Of a stretch of 64,000 nt of DNA, positions 47,317 to 54,482 are shown one piece after another. Source of the DNA: Oceanisphaera avium. Its GTDB lineage: Bacteria; Pseudomonadota; Gammaproteobacteria; Enterobacterales; Aeromonadaceae. The stretch covers positions 2,116,501 to 2,180,500 of the forward strand of contig NZ_CP021376.1 of the NCBI RefSeq assembly GCF_002157875.1, in the 5' to 3' direction. The position numbers were made by a program, and so were the translations under genes. Positions within the stretch are counted from its first letter, which is position 1, and each line of letters opens with the position of its first letter. The notes beneath the pieces are model-generated. The model saw only the letters and a list, made by a program, of their open reading frames with translations, made no database searches and had not been told where the DNA came from.

Positions 47317-50055
47317 TTAATGAGCCTGATCCCAGTTGTCGCCTTCACCGGCTTCGACGAGCAAAGGCACGTCTATGCTGGCGGCATTTTGCATTAAATC
47401 GCAAATTTGCTGTTTAAAGTCGGCGACTTTATCTTCGCGAATTTCAAACACCAATTCATCGTGCACCTGCATAATCATGCGCACTTCGCCTTCGCTTTGA
47501 TTTTTTAACCAAGCGGCAACCGTGATCATGGCCTTCTTGATAATATCTGCCGCGGTTCCTTGCATAGGCGCGTTAATAGCGGCACGTTCGGCGCCTTTGC
47601 GGCGCGCGCCGTTTTTGGCATTGATCTCAGGCAGATATAATCGCCGGCCAAAAAGCGTCTCAACATAGCCCTTATCTGCCGCTAGCGCCCGCGTGTCTTC
47701 CATATACCGCAGCACGCCTGGGTAGCGTTCAAAATAAATATCCATATAAGCTTGGGATTCATGGCGTGGAATACCCAGCTGACGAGATAAACCAAAGGCA
47801 CTCATGCCATAAATCAAACCAAAGTTAATGGCCTTAGCGCGCCGGCGCTGCTCGGTAGTGACGCTGTCCAGCTCAATGCCAAATACTTCGGCAGCGGTGG
47901 CTTTGTGAATATCTAGGCCTTTACTAAAAGCATCAAGCAAGCCTTTATCTTTAGATAAATGAGCCATGATCCGCAGTTCAATTTGCGAGTAGTCCGCCGC
48001 CACCAGTTTATAGCCCGGCTCAGCAATAAAAGCTTGGCGAATACGCCGCCCCTCAGGGGTACGGATCGGAATATTTTGTAAGTTAGGATCCGAAGACGAT
48101 AAACGCCCCGTTGCCGCATTGGCCTGATGATAAGAGGTGTGAATACGACCACTGTGCTCATTCACCATTAGCGGTAACTTATCGGTATAAGTGGACTTAA
48201 GCTTGCTTAACCCCCGATATTCCATCAATAACTTAGGCAGCGGATAATCCAGCGCCAACTCTTGCAGCACTTCTTCCGCCGTAGACGGCGCTCCTTTTGG
48301 CGTCTTCTTCAAGACAGGTAATTCAAGCTTGGTAAAGAGAATTTCACCCAACTGCTTAGGCGAGCTTAAGTTAAAGGGCTCGCCGGCCAATTCATGAGCC
48401 TTCAGCTCCAATTCTTTTAAGCGTTTAGCAATTTCATCACTTTGGATAGCCAGCAGTTTGCTGTCGATTTTAACGCCTGTGTATTCCATGTCGGCTAAAA
48501 TCGGCACTAATGGCATTTCAATGTCGGTGAATACGCTTTGCAACTTAGGCTCAGCTGCTAGCTGCTTAGCTAAGTACTGATGCAAACGCAGCGTAATGTC
48601 TGCATCCTCAGCCGCATAAAACGCCGCTTCTTCTAGCGGAATTTGGTTAAAAGTCAGCTGCTTGGCGCCCTTTCCGGCAATCGTTTCAAAAGGCGTAGTA
48701 GCATGGTTTAAGAAAAAACTGGCCATACTGTCCATATCGTGGCGCGTTTGTACCGAATTAAGCACATACGACTCCAACATGGTGTCTAACCCCATGCCGG
48801 CCATTTTAATGCCGTGGTTCTTTAACACGTTGGCGTCGTATTTAAGATTTTGACCTAGTTTTATCGGCTGTTCAGCTTCTAATAGGGGTTTAAGGGCGCT
48901 TAACACTACCTCTTCACTTAACTGTTCAGGAGCATCTAAATAATCGTGGCCAAAGGGTACATAAGCGGCTTGGCCCGCTTCAATGGCAAATGACAGGCCC
49001 ACAACTTGTGCATCGCGATAATTAAGGCTGGTGGTTTCAGTATCAAAGGCAAAGTAAGGCGTTTTAGCTAAACGAGCCACCCAAGTGTGTAAGTCGGCCT
49101 CTGTTAAAATAGTGGCATAATCCACAGTCAGGGTCGGTGCAGCAGGCTTAGCAGGGGCGCTGTCTTGTTGGGGGTCTAACTCGGCTAATAAATTACGAAA
49201 TTCATACTCTTGGTATAGGGCTTTAAGCGCCTGTGTATCGGGCGGAGTTTGCACTAATTCAGCGGGGCCGCATTCCAGTGCTACATCAGTTTTAATGGTC
49301 GCCAAGGTATAAGACAAATCAAGCAGCTCTTTATGCTCAATAAACCTAGCGGCAAAGCTTTTCGCTCCCCGAAAGCCAAGATCCGCCACTTTATCTAATT
49401 GCTCACTAATCTGTTCAATGGAGCCTAAGCCTTGTAGCAGCGCAAGTGCCGTTTTCTCACCCACTCCTGGCATCCCCGGAATGTTATCTACTTTATCGCC
49501 GACCAAAGCTAATAAGTCGATGATCAGCTCAGGTGGCACGCCAAACTTTTCAATAACGCCGTCTCGGTCCATAAATTCATTTTTCATGGTGTCCATTAAC
49601 AGCACGTGATCCGTGACCAGTTGCGCCATATCTTTATCACCGGTGCTGATCACCACATCCAGCTTTTGCTCTGTGGCTTGGCGCGCTAGCGTGCCAATCA
49701 CATCGTCCGCCTCCACACCAGACTCAATAATCAGTGGTAAGCCCATGGCTTTAATTATCTGATGGATGGGCGCTATTTGGCTGCGCAGATCATCGGGCAT
49801 AGCAGGGCGCTGCGCTTTATATTCGCTATAAAGATCATCACGAAAGGTTTTACCTTTAGCATCAAATACCACTGTGACTTGTGACTCTGGAAACTGCTTA
49901 TGCAGGCTGCGCAGCATATTCGTGACCACGCGGATCGCTCCACTAGGGCGCCCGTCACTGGTGCGCAGATCAGCACGTAAGGATGCAAAGTAAGCACGAT
50001 AAAGATAAGAAGATCCATCGACTAGGATCAGAGGTTTTTGGAGTAAGGCAGCCAT
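47317..50055 (-). CDS. polA: DNA polymerase I
   Basis: Repair and Okazaki-fragment polymerase. 912 residues (E. coli 928). N-terminal 5'-3' exonuclease (LVDGSSYLYRAYFA, DDVIGTLA, STGDKDMAQLV, and the H3TH region GVGEKTALALLQ). The 3'-5' proofreading domain keeps its acidic residues (D338-T-E340 in FAFDTETTSL; AAEDADITLRL). The polymerase domain has motif A DYSQIELRIMAHLS, motif B RRRAKAINFGLIYGMSAFGL and motif C QVHDELVFE. All three activities look intact. Divergent from elbB across a gap with a DnaA-box and GATC cluster. Confidence 0.98.
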   Translation of the reverse strand: MAALLQKPLILVDGSSYLYRAYFASLRADLRTSDGRPSGAIRVVTNMLRSLHKQFPESQVTVVFDAKGKTFRDDLYSEYKAQRPAMPDDLRSQIAPIHQIIKAMGLPLIIESGVEADDVIGTLARQATEQKLDVVISTGDKDMAQLVTDHVLLMDTMKNEFMDRDGVIEKFGVPPELIIDLLALVGDKVDNIPGMPGVGEKTALALLQGLGSIEQISEQLDKVADLGFRGAKSFAARFIEHKELLDLSYTLATIKTDVALECGPAELVQTPPDTQALKALYQEYEFRNLLAELDPQQDSAPAKPAAPTLTVDYATILTEADLHTWVARLAKTPYFAFDTETTSLNYRDAQVVGLSFAIEAGQAAYVPFGHDYLDAPEQLSEEVVLSALKPLLEAEQPIKLGQNLKYDANVLKNHGIKMAGMGLDTMLESYVLNSVQTRHDMDSMASFFLNHATTPFETIAGKGAKQLTFNQIPLEEAAFYAAEDADITLRLHQYLAKQLAAEPKLQSVFTDIEMPLVPILADMEYTGVKIDSKLLAIQSDEIAKRLKELELKAHELAGEPFNLSSPKQLGEILFTKLELPVLKKTPKGAPSTAEEVLQELALDYPLPKLLMEYRGLSKLKSTYTDKLPLMVNEHSGRIHTSYHQANAATGRLSSSDPNLQNIPIRTPEGRRIRQAFIAEPGYKLVAADYSQIELRIMAHLSKDKGLLDAFSKGLDIHKATAAEVFGIELDSVTTEQRRRAKAINFGLIYGMSAFGLSRQLGIPRHESQAYMDIYFERYPGVLRYMEDTRALAADKGYVETLFGRRLYLPEINAKNGARRKGAERAAINAPMQGTAADIIKKAMITVAAWLKNQSEGEVRMIMQVHDELVFEIREDKVADFKQQICDLMQNAASIDVPLLVEAGEGDNWDQAH

Positions 50056-50132
50056 GGTCTATTCTCATTAATGCGTTGCCTATTAGCATGCCACAGCCAA
50101 GCGCCTGATACCACGCTCGACCTATTTCAGCC

Positions 50133-50315
50133 TGTGGATAAGTCTGTGCGAAACCGATCGGGATCCGATCTAAGTAAATTTAATTAGATCTTGTTTATCA
50201 TATACTTAGATATTTATGCTTGATCTGTAATTAAGATCTTGCAATGTGGAAAATTGCTTTGTGTGAGCTGTGAATAATCATTGAGCTAAATAAATGCTAG
50301 CATAACTTATCCCTA
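50133..50315. promoter_or_regulatory. DnaA-box and GATC cluster between polA and elbB
   Basis: One perfect DnaA box TGTGGATAA (50133-50141), two with a single mismatch, TGTGGAAAA (50245-50253) and TGTGAATAA (50269-50277), and an inverted weaker one TTATCCCTA (50307-50315). Six GATC Dam sites start at 50156, 50162, 50167, 50187, 50222 and 50235, with AT-rich DNA between. It could regulate polA by DnaA and SeqA. The true chromosomal origin in relatives is near gidA/mioC, so I do not call this an origin. Confidence 0.6.
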
Positions 50316-50366
50316 GCGCTCGCCAATGACTTCATCGAGCATGCGCATTTTATAAAAGGAGTGAGT

Positions 50367-51014
50367 ATGAAAAAGGTTGCCATTATCTTAAGCGGCTGTG
50401 GCGTTAATGATGGCTCAGAAATTCACGAGGCCGTACTGTGCTTATTACATCTCACTAAACAAGGTGCTGGCTATCAATGCTTTGCCCCTGATAAAAACCA
50501 AACCATTACCAATCATCTCACTGGTAAGCCAGAAGATAGTCAACAGCGTAACGTACTCACTGAGGCGGCGCGTATTGCCCGCGGTGAGATTAAACCGCTT
50601 AGCGAGCTAAAGGTAGCAGACTTTGATGCATTGTTATTACCGGGTGGTTTTGGGGTAGCAAAAAACTTAAGTGACTTTGCCAGCCAAGGCACACAGATGC
50701 AGCTAGACCAGGAAGTAGCCAGCGTCTGCAAGGCATTTGCCAGCGCTCGTAAACCTGCAGGCTATTGCTGTATAGCGCCTATTTTAATTCCGCGCATCTA
50801 CCCTAGCGGAGTAAAAGGCACCATAGGCACAGATAGTGCGACTGCCGAAGCATTTGTCGCTATGGGCGGGGAGCACATTGGCTGTGCAGTAACCGATACA
50901 GTGGAAGATAGCCGCTATCAGGTGATCTCAACCCCCGCCTACATGCTGGCCAAAAATATTGCTGAAGCGGACATTGGTATCGGAAAATTAGTGAAGCGGT
51001 TATTGGAGATGTAA
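50367..51014 (+). CDS. elbB: ElbB/ES1-type GATase1-like glyoxalase protein
   Basis: 215 residues (E. coli ElbB 217), DJ-1/class I glutamine-amidotransferase-like fold, first noted near isoprenoid synthesis and assigned glyoxalase activity in E. coli. Landmarks: KKVAIILSGCGVNDGSEIHEA at the N-terminus, LLLPGGFGVAKNLSDFA, and KPAGYCCIAPIL with the nucleophile-elbow Cys. The ATG at 50367 has AAGGAG five bases upstream; the in-frame GTG at 50361 overlaps that site and is rejected. Its stop codon directly abuts the terminator of the convergent RyhB-like RNA. Confidence 0.92.
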   Translation: MKKVAIILSGCGVNDGSEIHEAVLCLLHLTKQGAGYQCFAPDKNQTITNHLTGKPEDSQQRNVLTEAARIARGEIKPLSELKVADFDALLLPGGFGVAKNLSDFASQGTQMQLDQEVASVCKAFASARKPAGYCCIAPILIPRIYPSGVKGTIGTDSATAEAFVAMGGEHIGCAVTDTVEDSRYQVISTPAYMLAKNIAEADIGIGKLVKRLLEM

Positions 51015-51015
51015 T

Positions 51016-51138
51016 AAAAAAAGGGCCAGCTAATAAGCTGGCCTAAAAACTCTGGAAGCAATGTGAGCAATGTCGCGCCTTCAAAAACCGTCTCCTATTA
51101 CGCATAGCGTAATACTGCGGGAGCCCTTCCTCGAAAGC
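51016..51138 (-). ncRNA. ryhB: RyhB-like iron-responsive small RNA
   Basis: The minus strand contains GCGACATTGCTCACATTG followed by CTTCCAG (plus 51052-51076), identical to the conserved seed and Hfq-proximal core of E. coli RyhB as I recall it. A terminator hairpin GGCCAGCT-TATT-AGCTGGCC (51024-51043) with T7 follows, as in RyhB. Upstream are a promoter (TTGCAA, 17-bp gap, TATCGT) overlapped by a Fur box. Predicted start near 51138, so about 120 nucleotides, longer than the 90 of E. coli. A second hairpin (TTACGC-TAT-GCGTAA) lies in the 5' part. Expected role: repression of iron-using and iron-storage genes when iron is scarce, with Hfq. Confidence 0.9.
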
Positions 51139-51144
51139 AAGTTA

Positions 51145-51173
51145 ACGATAACTATTATCATTAATGTTTGCAA
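51145..51173 (-). promoter_or_regulatory. ryhB promoter with overlapping Fur box
   Basis: Fur box at 51147-51165, GATAACTATTATCATTAAT, agrees with the 19-bp consensus GATAATGATAATCATTATC at 14 positions. On the minus strand a -35 TTGCAA (51168-51173) and -10 TATCGT (51145-51150) are 17 bp apart, and the box covers spacer and -10, so iron-loaded Fur would block transcription. Confidence 0.82.
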
Positions 51174-51271
51174 CTATAATTTGTATTTTTTTTAATTAAG
51201 TCGCTTAAGCGCCCTCACCGAGTATTTTAGCGAGGCTTTAAACCGGCTGCTCGCTTGCCTATAAAAAAATA

Positions 51272-51301
51272 AGACCCCTGTATCAAGCGATACTGGGGTC
51301 T
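51272..51301 (-). terminator. Terminator of yhhQ
   Basis: AGACCCC-A-GTATC and GATAC-A-GGGGTCT form a long stem with loop GCTT; on the minus strand it is followed by TATTTTTTT, 24 bases after the yhhQ stop. Confidence 0.9.
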
Positions 51302-51325
51302 GCATAAAAAGAGTGCGTCACAGAG

Positions 51326-51994
51326 CTAACTGATGGCTTGACTACTGACTCTGACTCCCGCCTCACCCACAAATTTAGTGGTTAAGTATTTAAGCAGTAA
51401 GCCATACGCAGGGACAAAGAGTGTTAAGCTAAACAATAGCTTAACGCCATAATCCACCACGGCGATCTCTACCCAATGCTCGGCCATAAAGGCATCGGGC
51501 GAGCGGTAAAAAGCCAAACAAAAGAACACTAAAGTATCCACTAAGTTGCCAAAAATAGTGGAACAAGTAGGTGCTACCCACCACGCCTTAATTTTGCGCA
51601 GTCGATTAAACACCGATACATCCATAATTTGACCTAATACATACGCCATAAAGCTGGCTAGCGCGATACGCGCTACAAATAGGTTAAATTCAGATAGTGC
51701 CGCTAGCCCTTGATATTTAGCATCAAAAAACAACACCGATAACACATAGGAGCTGGCTAGGGCCGGTAGCATTACCAATAAGATAATGCGCCGCGCCATG
51801 GCCGCACCAAAAATGCGCACCGTAAGATCGGTTGCTAAATAGATAAAGGGAAAACTCAGAGCCCCCCAAGTGGTATGAAAACCAAACAGGGTAAAGGGGA
51901 GTTGAACTAAATAATTACTCGCGGCAATAATTGCTACATGAAATAAAGACAGCCTAAGTAAAGCCGTATTGTACTGCTGAGGTGAAATAACCAT
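51326..51994 (-). CDS. yhhQ: Queuosine precursor (preQ0/preQ1) transporter YhhQ
   Basis: 222-residue inner-membrane protein of the YhhQ/COG1738 (ECF-like, formerly DUF165) family that imports 7-deazaguanine precursors for tRNA queuosine. About six hydrophobic segments; landmarks are FPFIYLATDLTVRIFGAAMARRII, ASFMAYVLGQIMDVSVFNRLR and APTCSTIFGNLVDTLVFFCLAFY. A preQ1-I-type aptamer covers its leader and its ribosome site (AAGG seven bases before the ATG), which independently supports the substrate. Own terminator; monocistronic. Confidence 0.93.
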   Translation of the reverse strand: MVISPQQYNTALLRLSLFHVAIIAASNYLVQLPFTLFGFHTTWGALSFPFIYLATDLTVRIFGAAMARRIILLVMLPALASSYVLSVLFFDAKYQGLAALSEFNLFVARIALASFMAYVLGQIMDVSVFNRLRKIKAWWVAPTCSTIFGNLVDTLVFFCLAFYRSPDAFMAEHWVEIAVVDYGVKLLFSLTLFVPAYGLLLKYLTTKFVGEAGVRVSSQAIS

Positions 51995-52000
51995 GATGTA

Positions 52001-52032
52001 CCTTTTTTAAAATGGGGTTAGGGAACCCATTG
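52001..52032 (-). promoter_or_regulatory. preQ1-I riboswitch of yhhQ
   Basis: Minus strand: P1 AATGGG pairs with CCCATT; loop TTC; P2 strand CCT; linker AAC; A-rich tail TTAAAAA; then AGG, which pairs back to CCT as an H-type pseudoknot. The GGTTC after P1, the CCC on its 3' side and the A-rich minor-groove strand are the hallmarks of class I preQ1 aptamers, about 33 nt long. The pseudoknot strand AGG is part of the yhhQ ribosome site, so preQ1 would shut off translation. Confidence 0.82.
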
Positions 52033-52179
52033 TGAAAATAATATTGGAGTAAACAGTGTACGCTAAACATGTGATTTATGCAGCGCTGTTGCCCGCTGGC
52101 GAGCCCACATGCCATAGCGGGCGCTATACTAGCCCATTATTTGCAACTTGTCTTCAGGTGAAACAAAATCGCCTTCCTA

Positions 52180-52461
52180 TTAAGCCGATATTTGTTGCCA
52201 GTACTGAGTAAGCCAGAGAGCCGTTTCTCTATCTTGCTCGCTAAAGGGCACCAGCCAAGCGCAACCGGCATAATGCTCAAAACATAATAGTAAACGGCTG
52301 CCTTCAAAATCGATTAACCAACGCTGATAATCCGCTCCCTGTTCGCGTTCATAAAGCACCAGCCCTAATTGACGAATAAATTGCTCTGCCCAAGCGGGAA
52401 AGCTATCAAAGGTGAGCGCTTGGCTATTATTGAGCACCTGATGCTGCGTACAAGAGTGCAT
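52180..52461 (-). CDS. Small hypothetical protein, possibly DUF3630
   Basis: 93 residues, soluble, acidic, Trp-rich (WAEQFIRQLGLVLYEREQGADYQRWLIDFEGSRLLLCFEHYAGCAWLVPF). It resembles the DUF3630 proteins of marine gammaproteobacteria, a weak recognition by eye. It starts 16 bases after the selO stop on the same strand, so the two are probably co-transcribed. No motif suggests function. Confidence 0.62.
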   Translation of the reverse strand: MHSCTQHQVLNNSQALTFDSFPAWAEQFIRQLGLVLYEREQGADYQRWLIDFEGSRLLLCFEHYAGCAWLVPFSEQDRETALWLTQYWQQISA

Positions 52462-52477
52462 TTTTTATAACCTGTTA

Positions 52478-53911
52478 TTAAGAGCTACAAGATATCGCTA
52501 ATTCACTGGCCCATGCGGGGGCCGGCTCGGCATAGCGTTCAAATTCCGCTTGTTCATCAAAGGGGCGAGCGAGCAACATTAGTAAGGTATCGGCCTCGCT
52601 CAAATCACCCTGCTCCGCGTTAATAATGGCTTGCTGAGCAAGATGATTACGCAATATATATTTAGGATTAACACTGTGCATCTGGCGCACTCGTTCATGG
52701 TCTTTATTTGGCTCACGGGCTAGACGTAGCTGATATTGGCTAAACCATAAGGCGAATGCGTTAGTGTCTGGCAACAAAGCTTGTAAGTCTGCGGGAATAG
52801 CGCCGCTTTCACTGACTCCCGCTAATCGGCGAAACCAGCAGGTATAGTCCACCTTATGCTGTTGCATTAGGCTAAACATATCGCGAAATAGCACCGGATC
52901 CGTTTCTTCCCAGCTACTTAAACCTAATTTTTGGCGCATCCCTTCAGAATAGGCTCTCATTAATTGCCCTTCATATTGGCTTAATGCAACTTGTAATTTT
53001 TCCATTTCAATAACGCCAGAGAGCGCCTGTGCTAAGCGTTGTAAATTCCAATAGCCCACCGCCGGTTGCTGATCGTACGCATAGCGCCCGCCCGTGTCTG
53101 AGTGATTACAAATATGATCGCCGTCGTAGGCATCTAAAAAGCCATAAGGGCCATAATCTAGCGTTAACCCTAACATCGACATATTGTCAGTGTTGAGTAC
53201 GCCATGGCAAAAGCCCACTAGCTGCCACTGAGCAATAAGAGCGGCCGTTTTCTCCACTACCCGAGTAAACAGCTCACCGTAACCGGCACTATCTTTGCTT
53301 AAATCAGGCCATTGAGTATCAATTAAATAATCAAGCAAGGTAGGAATATGCTCAGTCTGGCCGGCATAGTAAAAATACTCAAAATGCCCAAAGCGTAAAT
53401 GGCTAGGTGCCGCACGTAATACGGCGGCACCTGCCTCTACTTGCTCTCGGTAAACAGGTTGTTTGCTGGTTACTAAGGCGAGCGCGCGCGTGGTAGGAAT
53501 ACCTAAGTGATATAGCGCTTCAGAGGCGAGATATTCCCGTAACGAAGAGCGCAAGACAGCACGGCCATCGCCAAAGCGAGAATAAGGGGTTTTGCCACCG
53601 CCTTTAAGGTTGAGATCCCACCGCTGCCCACTGGGCGTGATCACCTCGCCTAATAATAAGGCGCGGCCATCGCCAAGCTGGGGGCTAAAACCGCCAAACT
53701 GATGGCCTGCATACACTTGGGCAAAAGGTGCCATGCCCGGCGCTAGCCAATGGCCCGCCACTAAATCTCGCCATTGTTCTTGGCTAAGCTCAATACCCAA
53801 CTGTTCGGCAAGTGCCGTATTAAGTAGCAGCAAACGCGGCCCGACTAAGGGGCTGGGCTGGACATGAGCCCCCGCCCAGGCAAAACCTGCGTATCTATTA
53901 TCAAAGCGCAT
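52478..53911 (-). CDS. selO: Protein adenylyltransferase SelO/YdiU
   Basis: Pseudokinase-fold enzyme that transfers AMP to Ser/Thr/Tyr of target proteins and is linked to redox stress. 477 residues (E. coli YdiU 478). Landmarks: FAQVYAGHQFGGFSPQLGDGRALLLGEV (ATP-binding region), FSRFGDGRAVLRSSLREYL, GFCHGVLNTDNMS (catalytic HGVLNTDN) and LDYGPYGFLDAYD (metal-binding). The C-terminus SCSS keeps the redox Cys third from the end, where eukaryotic SelO has selenocysteine. Divergent from a cytochrome c gene. Confidence 0.96.
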   Translation of the reverse strand: MRFDNRYAGFAWAGAHVQPSPLVGPRLLLLNTALAEQLGIELSQEQWRDLVAGHWLAPGMAPFAQVYAGHQFGGFSPQLGDGRALLLGEVITPSGQRWDLNLKGGGKTPYSRFGDGRAVLRSSLREYLASEALYHLGIPTTRALALVTSKQPVYREQVEAGAAVLRAAPSHLRFGHFEYFYYAGQTEHIPTLLDYLIDTQWPDLSKDSAGYGELFTRVVEKTAALIAQWQLVGFCHGVLNTDNMSMLGLTLDYGPYGFLDAYDGDHICNHSDTGGRYAYDQQPAVGYWNLQRLAQALSGVIEMEKLQVALSQYEGQLMRAYSEGMRQKLGLSSWEETDPVLFRDMFSLMQQHKVDYTCWFRRLAGVSESGAIPADLQALLPDTNAFALWFSQYQLRLAREPNKDHERVRQMHSVNPKYILRNHLAQQAIINAEQGDLSEADTLLMLLARPFDEQAEFERYAEPAPAWASELAISCSS

Positions 53912-54109
53912 AAATTTGTCCTATTGCTGTTAGCAGAGTGTTATTTTTTAGCTTAACTTACTTTATACTGCGCCGGCCAAAGCAATAACTGGGTCGATAA
54001 TGGGGAAAAGAGCAGTAATGGTGCTTATCACCTTAGTTAAGTCGATGTCTGCAACCGTTATTTGTCTTGGCAGCATTATTTTAATGAGCTAAAAATAACG
54101 GAGCCTTAT

Positions 54110-54409
54110 ATGCAAAAATGGTTAATAGCCATGGCGGCTTTTGCCTGTCTTTCTAGTCCCGCCTTTGCCGAAGGCAATGCCGATGCCGGTAAAGCAAAGT
54201 CTGCGGTGTGCGCCGCTTGTCACGGCGCCGAGGGCGTCTCTTCTTTAGAAATTTATCCTAACCTTGCTGGGCAAAAACAAGCCTATCTGGCAAGCCAACT
54301 TCAGCACTTTCGCGATGGCGAGCGCGAAAATCCTATAATGGCGCCGATGGCCAGACCTTTATCTGATGAAGATATCGCCGACTTAGCCGCTTATTACGCA
54401 AGTCTGTAA
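54110..54409 (+). CDS. Small monohaem cytochrome c (class I)
   Basis: 99 residues with signal peptide [20 protein letters not shown], cut before EGNADAG. One haem site CAACH (34-38), followed by [38 protein letters not shown] with the likely Met axial ligand. It closely resembles one half of the cytochrome c4 at 29832 (AGKxKSAxCAACHG, YPxLxGQ), so it is c4/c553-like. The start is the ATG at 54110, with GGAG six bases upstream; a TTG-started extension to 54062 is rejected. Confidence 0.92.
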   Translation: MQKWLIAMAAFACLSSPAFAEGNADAGKAKSAVCAACHGAEGVSSLEIYPNLAGQKQAYLASQLQHFRDGERENPIMAPMARPLSDEDIADLAAYYASL

Positions 54410-54438
54410 TCAATACAGTGAAGGGTGAGAGGTAAATA

Positions 54439-54462
54439 GTGAGGGATAAGTTCAGCCCTCAC
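54439..54462. repeat. Hairpin in the cytochrome c / recQ convergent gap
   Basis: GTGAGGG (54439-54445) and CCCTCAC (54456-54462) form a 7-bp stem between the converging genes. No T-run follows, so a terminator role is uncertain. Confidence 0.45.
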
Positions 54463-54482
54463 TTCTCACATTTGACGATTTT

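Noticed and set aside
50101..50360. Chromosomal replication origin
   Set aside because: DnaA boxes and GATC sites are suggestive but gidA, mioC and dnaN/dnaA neighbours are absent and polA is a known DnaA-linked promoter; kept only as a regulatory cluster.
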